Shown: in pieces, positions 21,651-30,350 of the stretch
How positions within the stretch are numbered: position 1 is the first letter of the stretch
Layout of the letters: each line of letters begins with the position of its first letter
DNA from: a virus
DNA: 44,029 nt
Strand: one strand, 5' to 3'
IMG/VR virus record: IMGVR_UViG_3300020020_000080
Coordinates: 1 to 44,029 of that record
Position numbers and translations under genes: made by a program
The notes under the pieces: model-generated
The model's database searches: none
Told to the model about the DNA's origin: nothing
Seen by the model: the letters and a program-made list of their open reading frames with translations, nothing else

Positions 21651-24500
21651 TCAGTAATATTCCTCGGTGTAAATAAAGCCTGATCCGCCCGCGCCGCCCG
21701 CAGCTGACGTCCCCCCACTGCCGCCCGTCCCTGCCGCGCCGACAGTGTAAGAATAGGATGCGGCCGGTGACGTAATGAAATGCTCGACGCATCCACCGGA
21801 TCCGCCGCCGCCGCCAGCAGCAGATGTCGACACAGACGAGCCGCAGCCGCCGCCCCCCGCCCCTGAATTGGTTGCAGCAGCAAGGCCGGCGGGTCCGCCC
21901 AGCGTACCGCTTGCACCAGCGCCCCCAAAGAACGGGTTGGCGCCGCCGTTGCCACCAATGGCGCCCGTGGCCAGTGTCGCCTCAACCGCTCCGGGGTTAC
22001 CGGCCGCGGTTATGCTGGGGCTTCCTAAACTCGAGCCACCTCCTCCCGCGTTTCCGTTGTTAAAGCCTCCCGAACCACCACCCGCGGTAAATGTCCCGAA
22101 CGTCGTGTTACCGCCAGCGCCCCCGCTGCTGCCGCCCGACGCGCCGCTGGCACCGCCGCCACCGCCGCCGCCTGTCATCCTGAGACGGATGGCAACGCAG
22201 CCGGTTGGCGTGGTGTACGTCCCGGATCCGCTCGTCATTCGCGTAGTCGTAACCGCAATGGCTATGTTAGCCCGCGCCTGCACCTTCTGCGGCGCCGTCA
22301 GCGATTGCGAGGCGTCGTAGCGCACCGCCGCGGCGCCGATCGCCGTGGTGACGGACGCGGGCGTTGCAAACGATGCCGCCGCACTCCCGCTGTCCTTGAT
22401 CAGTTTGCCGGTGGCGAGATCGAACGCCGCGAAATTGTTGTTGGTGGCGCTTGCAGGGCCGACGACATCGCCACTACCACCGACAACCGGAGTCGCCCAT
22501 GCGCCATCACCACGCCAGAAGGTCGAGGACGATGCTGCCGTGCCGCCGTTGAGGTTGGTGACAGGAAGGTTGCCGGTAACGCCTGTTGTCAGCGGCAAGC
22601 CGGTGCCGTTGGTCAGGGTTACCGACGATGGCGTGCCGAGCGCGGGCGTCACCAGGGTTGGTGACGTGGCCCGCACGAAATTGCCGCTGCCCGTGGTGCT
22701 GGTAAAGGTAGCAGTTCCAGCCGCAAACAAGGGAACGCCGTTCGCTGCGCTGACATCCGCGCCAAAGCCGCCGCGCGCCGCCGATAACGTCCCGCTCCAT
22801 CCAACTGTAATGCTCGTAGCTTGAAGTAATGCCGTTGTCGGCGTGCCGCCCAGGGTCAGCGTGACATTGGTGTCACTGGTTCGTGTCAGCGCCGCTGGCG
22901 TAGCCGTTGCCGCAGATGTCAGTCCCAACGTTCCCCTTGCCGTCGCTGCATCGGCATCATCAATCAATGAACGGCCAAAGCTCGATAGCGTCGTCAGAGC
23001 TGCCGTGCCCAAGCCGGTAAAGTAAGGTAGCTGATCCGCCGCGCTTACCAGCCCTGCAATCGCCGTCAATTCTGCGTCGAGCGGTTGGCGCGTCGTGTCG
23101 GACGGATGAACGTGATCGCCCCGAGAATAGAGCAACGACACGCCGGCATTTACTGTCCCATCAACCAACGGCAACGTGTCGCTGGGCGATGCTCCGCCGC
23201 CGCCCGCGACCACCGTCCAACCAAGCGATTGCCGCGCGTATTGCTGCCCGTCATTCGGGGCTTCCGAAATACCTCCCGACGCCCCCGGCATCGAGGAAAT
23301 GGCAACCTTCTTCCACGCCCCGGAGGCCGACTGATCCGACACCAGCAGATAATCACCGCCTGCCGGACTAGCTTTGGTCGTCAGCCCGGCGATATTGACA
23401 TCGGTTGGGGCGGCCGAACTGCCGCTATTATTACCCTTGAAGGTGAATGCCGCCATCGTCGCCAGCTCGGCGTTGACAACGGCTGTACCGACTGACCAGG
23501 TTGGGGTTGTAGCGGTTCGCCTGGCAATGCCGGTGCCGGATAGCGCCGCAATCGCTGTCAGATCAGCGTCAGCGGTTTGCAAATCTGAAATCAGCGAGCC
23601 GCTATCCTGAATGATCTTGCCGGTGATGCCGTTGAACGTCGCGATGCGGCTGGCGGTCGAACTTGCCGGTCCCGTGACATCACCTGTCACCGAAATCGGC
23701 GCGTAGCGCGCATCCGCATCAGCGCGGGTTGGAACCGACGTGGCGGCGGCAACACCCAGCGCCCGCTTGGCAAAAACATCAACCCCTGTCTGTTCGATCA
23801 GTCCCGCCGCAGCACTTAGTGCTGCCAGCGCCGTTAACGTCGCGTCAATCGGCTGTAGGTCAGAAATCTTTGCGCTGCCGTCCGCGATCAGTTTGCCGGT
23901 GGCACCGTTAAAGACCGCAATGTTATTCGCAACAGCACTGGCTGGCCCCGCCACGTCGCCGCCGCCACCTGCCGGCGTGCCCCACACCCCGTCACCGCGC
24001 CAGAACGTGGTCGACGATGCCCCCGTGCCGCCATTGAGCCGGGTAACCGGAAGGTTGCCGCTTACTTCCGTTGTGAGGTCGATCGTCGTCGCATGGTCTT
24101 GCAGGACAGTGCCATCCACGCCGTTCCAGCGCGCGAAACCGCCGCTGGTCGAAGATACCGGTCCGGTGACGGTGCCACTGCCGCCGCCCGTCACGATCGG
24201 CGACCAGGTCAGGCTTTGCCTGCCGTACTGGATCCCGTCGTTTGGTGCTTCCGGCACCGCGCCGCCACTTGCAATCAGCGATACCGGCGCGAGCGTATAG
24301 ACGCCCGTTACGTCGTTCCACAGCAGTGCGTTCTGATGCGTCGGGTCGCTGATGCCACCGGCAGGCGGCGCAAAATCCCGGTAGTCGAGGTCAACGACAA
24401 ACGTGCCGCCGTCTCGGGTGATATCGACGCCCGCGCCACCGACAGCGGTAGACGGGAAATTAACCAGCGCCTTGATCTTGATATCGGGGAAGTCAGTCAC
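21651..24500 (-). CDS. Long tail fibre with glycine-rich tip
   Basis: A 949-residue fibre starting with GTG at 24500 (GTGA overlap). The first ~100 residues match the attachment module of the 649-residue spike (IGGTGIEV / VGGAGVDI, then [13 protein letters not shown]). The shaft consists of repeated blocks: TGKLI or TGKII followed by ISDLQ-x-x-DA-x-LTA(L/I)AALS, and LPVT-x-LNGGT-x-ASS-x-xFWRGDG, each present at least twice. The last ~150 residues are a glycine-rich domain ([17 protein letters not shown] and similar) as in phage receptor-binding tips built of polyglycine helices. Likely a primary adhesin. Confidence 0.8.
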   Translation of the reverse strand: MTDFPDIKIKALVNFPSTAVGGAGVDITRDGGTFVVDLDYRDFAPPAGGISDPTHQNALLWNDVTGVYTLAPVSLIASGGAVPEAPNDGIQYGRQSLTWSPIVTGGGSGTVTGPVSSTSGGFARWNGVDGTVLQDHATTIDLTTEVSGNLPVTRLNGGTGASSTTFWRGDGVWGTPAGGGGDVAGPASAVANNIAVFNGATGKLIADGSAKISDLQPIDATLTALAALSAAAGLIEQTGVDVFAKRALGVAAATSVPTRADADARYAPISVTGDVTGPASSTASRIATFNGITGKIIQDSGSLISDLQTADADLTAIAALSGTGIARRTATTPTWSVGTAVVNAELATMAAFTFKGNNSGSSAAPTDVNIAGLTTKASPAGGDYLLVSDQSASGAWKKVAISSMPGASGGISEAPNDGQQYARQSLGWTVVAGGGGASPSDTLPLVDGTVNAGVSLLYSRGDHVHPSDTTRQPLDAELTAIAGLVSAADQLPYFTGLGTAALTTLSSFGRSLIDDADAATARGTLGLTSAATATPAALTRTSDTNVTLTLGGTPTTALLQATSITVGWSGTLSAARGGFGADVSAANGVPLFAAGTATFTSTTGSGNFVRATSPTLVTPALGTPSSVTLTNGTGLPLTTGVTGNLPVTNLNGGTAASSSTFWRGDGAWATPVVGGSGDVVGPASATNNNFAAFDLATGKLIKDSGSAAASFATPASVTTAIGAAAVRYDASQSLTAPQKVQARANIAIAVTTTRMTSGSGTYTTPTGCVAIRLRMTGGGGGGGASGASGGSSGGAGGNTTFGTFTAGGGSGGFNNGNAGGGGSSLGSPSITAAGNPGAVEATLATGAIGGNGGANPFFGGAGASGTLGGPAGLAAATNSGAGGGGCGSSVSTSAAGGGGGSGGCVEHFITSPAASYSYTVGAAGTGGSGGTSAAGGAGGSGFIYTEEYY

Positions 24501-24835
24501 GACACTACCCCGTCAACGATGATCAGCGGACCGACGCTTAGTTGAACCGTCTGCGTGCGATCGTCATTCCACAGCGTCAGGCCGGTATCGTGCTGAATGG
24601 GACGGAGGCCCTGCATTTCTTCCAGAGCAAAGAACCAGCGAAACGTTCCGAGATCGACAATCGTGAGCTTGCCGTTGTCGGTCGACGCCTCCAGCAGGTT
24701 GCTGTCCTTGCCGCGAACCGCGAACACCATCTTGCACGCCGATATGTCGATCGGGTTGTCGTCAAGGTCGGTGATCATGCCGACGAACGCCCACGACGCC
24801 CGGTTGCTCTGCGGGGGAAAAGTCACTTGATACAT
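24497..24835 (-). CDS. Small tail protein, unknown
   Basis: A 112-residue beta-rich protein, ATG at 24835. It has alternating strands ([44 protein letters not shown]) and no catalytic motif. It sits between two fibre genes and is coupled to the large fibre by GTGA, a position usually held by fibre attachment or chaperone proteins. Family not recognised. Confidence 0.6.
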   Translation of the reverse strand: MYQVTFPPQSNRASWAFVGMITDLDDNPIDISACKMVFAVRGKDSNLLEASTDNGKLTIVDLGTFRWFFALEEMQGLRPIQHDTGLTLWNDDRTQTVQLSVGPLIIVDGVVS

Positions 24836-24844
24836 GGGATCAAC

Positions 24845-25831
24845 TCAGAGTTTGATATAGAGCGTGGCGAGCTTGCGCGGGCTGATGACCGAGAACGCCG
24901 CGCCGGTCCCGCCCTGCGCCGTGCCTAAAAAACTCGAAGACAATTGCGGCGAACCGACCGTGCCAGACGAAACCTCAACACCGAGACCGCCACCGGGGCC
25001 GGTGATGACAAATTGCGACGTCCCCGGCACGATATTATTGAGGACGACCTGACCAGGCTTACAGGTAAATGTGCTGTTAATAGCCCCGTTCGTAATGCTG
25101 CCCGTAGGCGTATAAGGCGGCATATTGGCTGTAGCCAACCCGGTTGATTGTCCACCGGGTTGGGCCCCCAGGACGGTTGGATTTGAAATGAAATAAGTCG
25201 CTGTAATCCTGCCGGCGGGCGTGTTCCCCATGTCGTCGAGAAAAGCCAGGGAATAACCGCGATAGTCGGGCGTCTCGATCTGCTTGTTGGCGCCCCAGTC
25301 CGTCGCCGCCGAAGCCCCCCGCCCGCCACTCACCACCAGGCTGGCGTCTGCGCCCCATAGGTGCAGGAACAGCGCCTGGCAATCGAGGTTGGCGCGTTCC
25401 GTTGCGCCTGACGTGGCCGAGCCGATCGTTCGCTTGTTGCAGCGGACGAAGCCGGTATGATCACCGGTGCCATAACGCGGCTTGAGGTCGCCGGTCTGGT
25501 AGATGGTGGTCGGATCGATCGTGCCGCCGCCACCCCCGCCACCGGACGATGGGCCGATCACCATGACCTGGTCGGCGGTGAGTTGCACCACGCCGTTCTT
25601 GTCCTGCAGGCGGATCTTGACGGTTCCGTCAGCCAGGAAGAACTGGGGCACCCGCCCCGCGGCGTCCAGCGTCATCGGATACGGCTGCTCGATCGTCAGG
25701 GCGATATCGGCAAACGCATCCTGCGGAGTTGATACGGTGCCGGCCTGGATGATATACAACTGCCCGCCAGACAACGGCTTGCTGTATTCATCGAATTGCT
25801 GGGTCATCGAAATTGGAATGGTGCCGGCCAT
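24845..25831 (-). CDS. Tail fibre, N-terminal attachment and collar-like domain
   Basis: A 328-residue protein with ATG at 25831 and GAGGA upstream. The N-terminus (SGGQLYIIQAGTVSTPQDAF, then PMTLDAAGRVPQFFLADGTV) is the head/tail-binding beta module found at the start of many podoviral tailspikes. A (Gly)7 linker near residues 96-104 leads to a collar-like domain (PDYRGYSLAFLDDMG). The C-terminus is Gly/Ser/Thr-rich. It is the first gene after a terminator and starts the appendage module. Confidence 0.75.
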   Translation of the reverse strand: MAGTIPISMTQQFDEYSKPLSGGQLYIIQAGTVSTPQDAFADIALTIEQPYPMTLDAAGRVPQFFLADGTVKIRLQDKNGVVQLTADQVMVIGPSSGGGGGGGTIDPTTIYQTGDLKPRYGTGDHTGFVRCNKRTIGSATSGATERANLDCQALFLHLWGADASLVVSGGRGASAATDWGANKQIETPDYRGYSLAFLDDMGNTPAGRITATYFISNPTVLGAQPGGQSTGLATANMPPYTPTGSITNGAINSTFTCKPGQVVLNNIVPGTSQFVITGPGGGLGVEVSSGTVGSPQLSSSFLGTAQGGTGAAFSVISPRKLATLYIKL

Positions 25832-25846
25832 ATTCCGTCCTCAAAG

Positions 25847-25868
25847 AAAAACCCGCCGGAAGGGCGGG
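25847..25868 (-). terminator. Terminator between ejection and fibre genes
   Basis: On the minus strand CCCGCC pairs with GGCGGG across a five-base loop and is followed by a run of five T. It lies 53 bases after the stop of the 554-residue ejection protein and just before the ribosome site of the fibre gene. Confidence 0.85.
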
Positions 25869-25920
25869 CTGGATCGTCTTGCTCGTATTCTTGTGGCTGC
25901 TCGTCCCATACCCTTACGGG

Positions 25921-27585
25921 CTAACGCTGTTCGTCCTGAGCTGCTGCGTTCACCGGTCCCTGTATCGCTCGCATCAGATCCCCCGACGCAATCTGAACCC
26001 CGTCGCGCGTAAGGCCGTTAGCCAGTTGCCGGGAAGCGGTAGTGTACGCCGCGAGCCGCGCTGGTGATGGGTCGTTGACCAACTTCATTTGCGCCTCTTC
26101 CCAACGCTGGACGGATCGTTCGACTGCCTTCGCGTATGCCGGCGAACGCTTCGCGACCAGATCTTTAAGACGCTCGATCTGTTTTCCAGTCAGCACCGTT
26201 GCGAGCTTGTTGGCTGCAGCGCCGATGGCTGGAATGGCAAGCGCCACAGGTCCGGCCGCATAGGTCGCGCCACCAGCAGCTGTTGATGCTAGAATGCCCT
26301 TGCTTGGCGAAGCCTGCCCCACCAGTCGCAGCGTATTCGTAACGCCTGTCCCTTCAACGATCTCCCGCATCGCCGCGATTTCGTTAGGCTTGAAGAGCGT
26401 CTTTTTCCCCTCGACAGCCTTCTGCACGATCGGCGACAAAACCTGCCGCATTGAGTTGACGGCGTTGCCGCCATAGCCGGCGCGGCCCTTGCGCAGATCA
26501 GCCACTGCGCCCTTGTTTTGCAATTCTCGCAAGGCGACCGCGGTTGAATGAATATCGTCAGCCGTCTTGAGGCTTTTTGCCCCTTCCGGCGACACTTCAC
26601 TTATGACTTTACGAAGCTCGGCAACCATCGCGCCCGCGCCATCACGGAAGGATTTTTCAGGGCTCTTGAAGCCATAATCAATCGTGCGCTTGATCCGCTG
26701 CAGTTCGTCAAAATCTGCGATCTTGCCGCTTTCGAGTTTGCGTAAAGCAGCCTTTGCCGCGGGGCCAGCCATGTCCTCGTCAAGGCCAATTTTGTCAAGT
26801 GCTGTGCGCAGGCGGTCTGCAATGCCTTGCGCCGTCTCCTTCGGAACCTCAATGCCGCGCGTGGCTTCCGTGAACTCACGATAGAACGGCTTGGCGCTTG
26901 CAAAGGTCTGGGACGCCGTCGGCGTAATCTGCGCCTGCGTCGGTGTCGGGATGGCCGGGCGCCTCGTCACAGCTCCGGATGATAGCCCCTGCGACAGAAC
27001 GCGGCTGATGCCGACAGCCCCGTTCTCGTCCAGTTCCTCGGTGCGCGCAAACACCTTCGGCTTGCCGTCTCGCGGATCGCGCAACAAAATGTGCTGGCTT
27101 CGGTCGTAGGGGATTGTCTGGCCTGTGTTCGGATCGGTGAACACAGTCTGCCCGGCGTCATTCTGTCCAAGGTCATCCGAGAGGAAGTTTGGAACATGCC
27201 GTTCAACATTCGGATTGGTGCCCTGCTCCGCAGCCGGCAACACGTTCAGCATGCCGGTCGCCATCTGGCCCGGCGCCCATTGCTGCTCAGATGGCGGCAC
27301 CACCGCGCGGAATGAACGCTTGTCGCCCAGCGCGTCGAATCGTTCGTCAAAAGATGGGGCTTGTGGCGCAGGCGGCTGTTCTGTCGCTGGCGCGACCGGC
27401 GCAGTCGCCTTTCCGCTTACGTCCATCACAACGCGAGTGGGCGCGCCGTTCTGGCCGGGGATAATCTGCGGCGCCGGACGCGCCGCGGCAGGCTCCTCAA
27501 ACTGGTCGAAAAAATTCTTCGTCGCAGCCGGTGCCGCAGCAGGTGCCGGGCCTGGACTATCGAACTGGTCGAAGAAGTTCGCCAC
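25921..27585 (-). CDS. Internal virion / ejection protein with FFDQF repeat
   Basis: A 554-residue protein starting with GTG at 27585. The N-terminus contains a repeated tag, NFFDQFDSP (3-11) and NFFDQFEEP (24-32), followed by a Pro/Ala-rich linker to about residue 75. The centre and C-terminus (about 225-550) are strongly alpha-helical and basic, with a hydrophobic Ala/Gly segment near 415-445 that could enter a membrane. This composition and the position after gp10- and gp7-like genes fit podoviral ejection proteins (gp16/gp20 role), which leave the head with the DNA and help it cross the envelope. Confidence 0.65.
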   Translation of the reverse strand: MANFFDQFDSPGPAPAAAPAATKNFFDQFEEPAAARPAPQIIPGQNGAPTRVVMDVSGKATAPVAPATEQPPAPQAPSFDERFDALGDKRSFRAVVPPSEQQWAPGQMATGMLNVLPAAEQGTNPNVERHVPNFLSDDLGQNDAGQTVFTDPNTGQTIPYDRSQHILLRDPRDGKPKVFARTEELDENGAVGISRVLSQGLSSGAVTRRPAIPTPTQAQITPTASQTFASAKPFYREFTEATRGIEVPKETAQGIADRLRTALDKIGLDEDMAGPAAKAALRKLESGKIADFDELQRIKRTIDYGFKSPEKSFRDGAGAMVAELRKVISEVSPEGAKSLKTADDIHSTAVALRELQNKGAVADLRKGRAGYGGNAVNSMRQVLSPIVQKAVEGKKTLFKPNEIAAMREIVEGTGVTNTLRLVGQASPSKGILASTAAGGATYAAGPVALAIPAIGAAANKLATVLTGKQIERLKDLVAKRSPAYAKAVERSVQRWEEAQMKLVNDPSPARLAAYTTASRQLANGLTRDGVQIASGDLMRAIQGPVNAAAQDEQR

Positions 27586-28667
27586 TATTGCCCACTCCCC
27601 AGAACGGCTCTCGATGCGCCAGGCCCATACTTCGCGTCGAACTGCGCGGCTAGGCTGGGGTCGTTCTGGAGCGCCGTAATCGCGCGTTCATTGGGCGATG
27701 ATCGCCCCGAGGCTGTTGCTGGAGGAGTAACTACCGGCGCAGCCGCTGTCGACGACGCGGTGCTGGTGGGGGGCGCCGCTGATGCTGGAGCAGCGCCGCC
27801 AGTCCACCCGCCGCGCCCCTTGCCGACCTCCGCGCCGATGGTGTTCAACTCGACTTCAAGCTGCTCGAGCTTCGATTTGACTTTGTCCGCCGTATCAGTC
27901 GGGCCAAGCCGGTAACGGTTGGCATATTCCGTCGCCTCCGTGTTGTTCATGCCTGCACCGGTCAGAAGCCGGGTCAAGGCGTCCGCGCCAGAGGAAATCT
28001 GCCTAGCGACTTCTCCCGCCCGGCCAACTCCCGCGAGCGCCTTCGTAGCATCCCACAGCCCGGTCACCGCTCCCGCCTCGACATCCTTCTTGATGGCAGG
28101 GAGCTGCTTCAGGAAACTCTTGGCAAGACCGAGCCGGCCTGCGACTTCCGCGTCGACCTTCTCGCCCGGCCCTCCGGGAATAGGATCCACTCCCTTGGAG
28201 TGATCGTTTGGATCCCTCCAGGAGTAACCTGACGGTGCATTCTGGCTCTCTGTCTTTTTGGGAACTTGACGCAAATAGGCCGGGTCAGCCGGTCCACCAG
28301 AAACAGGCTCCAACGCTCCCGCCTCAGTGCGTCGGAAGCCTTCGGGGACCGAATTTGCCAGCCGGGCCGCGGTTGCCTGCTGATTGGCCAGGCTACCCGT
28401 GTGATACCTTTCCGTTTCAGCCTGCTGCCGTTCGCGGAACGCCTGCGCCTGCTTTGCCTGCTCCATCTCCGTGCCGAGCTTGACCAGGCTCATGTCGCCC
28501 GAACCCAACAGCGCCCTGGTATCCCCGGTTTGCTGGAACGCCGCGATCGCCTGCTTGTTGGCAGCGTCCTGCTGGGCTTTCTGGTAGATCTGGCCGAGCT
28601 GCCCCAACGGAGCGAAGTCCGCCTGCGAATTGATGCCAGACGGCCCGAAACTGATGGGATTGACCAT
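27585..28667 (-). CDS. Internal virion / ejection protein
   Basis: A 360-residue protein, ATG at 28667. Its first 25 residues (ISFGPSGINSQADFAPLGQLGQ) closely match the start of the next-upstream lysozyme protein, suggesting a common packaging or assembly tag. Residues 30-110 form a Gln/Ala-rich coiled coil, 175-275 are helical, and the C-terminus is Ala/Thr/Pro-rich. No enzyme motif. Position and composition match P22-type ejection proteins. Confidence 0.6.
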   Translation of the reverse strand: MVNPISFGPSGINSQADFAPLGQLGQIYQKAQQDAANKQAIAAFQQTGDTRALLGSGDMSLVKLGTEMEQAKQAQAFRERQQAETERYHTGSLANQQATAARLANSVPEGFRRTEAGALEPVSGGPADPAYLRQVPKKTESQNAPSGYSWRDPNDHSKGVDPIPGGPGEKVDAEVAGRLGLAKSFLKQLPAIKKDVEAGAVTGLWDATKALAGVGRAGEVARQISSGADALTRLLTGAGMNNTEATEYANRYRLGPTDTADKVKSKLEQLEVELNTIGAEVGKGRGGWTGGAAPASAAPPTSTASSTAAAPVVTPPATASGRSSPNERAITALQNDPSLAAQFDAKYGPGASRAVLGSGQ

Positions 28668-29360
28668 CTATCTTCCCCCTAACAGGCGAGACAACCGCAA
28701 TGCGTTGGCCTCGCGACCGCCCGTCCTGTCGGCGGAACGCTCATAAAATCTGTTGATCGCAGTCGCCGCCTGATCCGGCGTCTGCGCCGACGTCAGCGCC
28801 TTGTAGGCCCGGTTTTCAGGGCCAAGATACTCATGCCGCATGAACCCCTGCTGCGCCTCAGTGCTGCGATAGTCGAGCCCGCGCTCGGCGGCGTATTTCT
28901 GCAGTCCGGAGAAACGATCGCCCCGCCACTGCGCGGCGCCGAACGCCGTCCCGTTGTCGCCGGTCACGCCCCAGGGCTTGATATTCTGCCCACTTTCAGC
29001 CTGCAGGTTTGCCACCTTGCCGGCCGCCTGCTCATGCGTCAGGCCGAGCCCGCCGGCCTCCAGCGGCTTGCGCGCGAAATCATACCAGGACTGCACATTG
29101 CTCCCCGTCCCGCCGAGCGTCCCGCCAGCCCCTGCGCCGCCTCCGTAGCCGCTTCGCCCCGGCGCGGTGTAGGGGACAGCCGCCACGCCACCAGGCGCGC
29201 CACCGCCCGCCACAGCCGCTCCTGGCGCCAGGCCGGCCAGGCTCATTGCCTGCTCCCGATCACGGCGCTGCTGCAACTGTTGCCCCAACTGCGCCAATGG
29301 CGCGAAATCAAACGCCGAGTTGACGCCGATAGGCTCAAAGCTGAGGGGATCAATTGCCAT
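28668..29360 (-). CDS. Ejection protein with phage tail lysozyme domain
   Basis: A 230-residue protein. Residues 1-25 are the same tag as in the 360-residue neighbour (LSFEPIGVNSAFDFAPLAQLGQ); 30-85 are a Gly/Ala linker. The C-terminal ~145 residues are a phage tail lysozyme domain: QAESGQNIKPWGVTGDNGTA with the likely catalytic Glu, then FGAAQWRGDRFSGL and QQGFMRHEYL. Such domains cut peptidoglycan locally during DNA entry. It is the only clear murein hydrolase in the window, so whether it also serves in lysis is an open question. Confidence 0.75.
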   Translation of the reverse strand: MAIDPLSFEPIGVNSAFDFAPLAQLGQQLQQRRDREQAMSLAGLAPGAAVAGGGAPGGVAAVPYTAPGRSGYGGGAGAGGTLGGTGSNVQSWYDFARKPLEAGGLGLTHEQAAGKVANLQAESGQNIKPWGVTGDNGTAFGAAQWRGDRFSGLQKYAAERGLDYRSTEAQQGFMRHEYLGPENRAYKALTSAQTPDQAATAINRFYERSADRTGGREANALRLSRLLGGR

Positions 29361-29368
29361 TGATCGCC

Positions 29369-30154
29369 TCAGGTAAACCGGGGCCAGGACTGGCCGCCGT
29401 AATTCATGGTCGACGCCACGCCGCCACCGCCGCCGCCGCCAAACATCCCGCCCAGCGAACTGCCCAGCCCGCCGCCGCCGAAGCCACCTGACGCCAGCGA
29501 CGCCAGCGACAGCCCCGCCCCCAGCAGGTTCTTGGCGCCGGACGCCTCGCCCTGCGCCTGCAGATTGCTCGAATTGACGTTGCTCGATAGCTGGTTGCCG
29601 ATCACACCAGTCTGGTCCCCGGCGTACTTGCCAGCCAGGTTGGCGAGGTTGCCGTAGCCCGCCGCCTGCCCGCCAGCGACGGCCCCCGTGGTCTGCACCC
29701 CGGTCTGCCCCGCGCCCATCAGGTTCTTCTGCCAGTCGCCATATTGCTGGTTCTGCAGGTTCTGCCCGAACGTCAGTGCATCGATGTCGGCATTACCGCT
29801 CGCCGCCATGCCCTGCCCCGCCCTGCGGCGGTTCAGGATGTCGAGGCCGGCCGTCACCGCCCCCTGATAGCCCGGGTTGTTCTGGAACGCGCCGGCGGCC
29901 CGCGTATTGCCTTCAGGGCCATTGACGCCGAGGCTGTCGAGGTAGAGGGCGCCGCCCTTGTTGTAGCCCTGCGCCAGGTCCGACAGCGGCTGGTAGGCCC
30001 CGATTGCCTGGTTGAGGTTAGTGACGCCGGTATCGTACCCGGTCTTGAGGTAGCCCTGCGCGTCCTGCCCGTATTGTGACGTCAGTGCGCGGTTGCGCTC
30101 CGCGGCCTCGCGCTCGGCGCCGCCTCCAAAGAGGGTGTCGAAAAAGCCTGCCAT
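29369..30154 (-). CDS. DNA-transfer/ejection protein (gp7-like)
   Basis: A 261-residue protein, ATG at 30154. It starts MAGFFDTLFGGG and continues with a helical, Gln/Asn/Ala-rich body (NLNQAIGAYQPLSDLAQGY, FGQNLQNQQYGDWQ), and ends in a very glycine-rich region (SLASGGFGGGGLGSSLGGMF). The Gly-rich tail and Gln-rich helices are typical of small podoviral DNA-transfer proteins such as P22 gp7. The role rests on composition and its place after the gp10-like gene. Confidence 0.55.
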   Translation of the reverse strand: MAGFFDTLFGGGAEREAAERNRALTSQYGQDAQGYLKTGYDTGVTNLNQAIGAYQPLSDLAQGYNKGGALYLDSLGVNGPEGNTRAAGAFQNNPGYQGAVTAGLDILNRRRAGQGMAASGNADIDALTFGQNLQNQQYGDWQKNLMGAGQTGVQTTGAVAGGQAAGYGNLANLAGKYAGDQTGVIGNQLSSNVNSSNLQAQGEASGAKNLLGAGLSLASLASGGFGGGGLGSSLGGMFGGGGGGGVASTMNYGGQSWPRFT

Positions 30155-30155
30155 C

Positions 30156-30350
30156 TTACACTCCCGCCGTAAATTTCTTGGTGGTCGCGTCCCACCGGAA
30201 GGTATGCCCGGTCGTCATCGTCGCGAAGTTGATCTCTGAAAACAGATTGCGGAACGCGACCAGCTCCTGAAACTTTTCAAACCAGATCGGATCGACGCCT
30301 GTCGGCGTATCCACCAGGACCGTCTGCGCCGGCAGCACCACTTTCGTCAC
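30156..30350 (-). CDS. Small virion-associated protein, unknown
   Basis: A 64-residue protein starting with GTG at 30350, coupled to the gp10-like gene by GTGA. Sequence elements such as WFEKFQELVAFRN and FRWDATTKKFTAGV suggest one helix and a beta hairpin. Small proteins of this sort are often found between the stabilisation protein and the ejection proteins in P22-like phages. No specific family assigned. Confidence 0.55.
   Translation of the reverse strand: MTKVVLPAQTVLVDTPTGVDPIWFEKFQELVAFRNLFSEINFATMTTGHTFRWDATTKKFTAGV

Noticed and set aside
21638-21985. N-terminal extension of the pectate-lyase-like spike
   Set aside because: Antiparallel-looking Arg/Ala-rich sequence produced by the glycine-rich end of the fibre gene in another frame.
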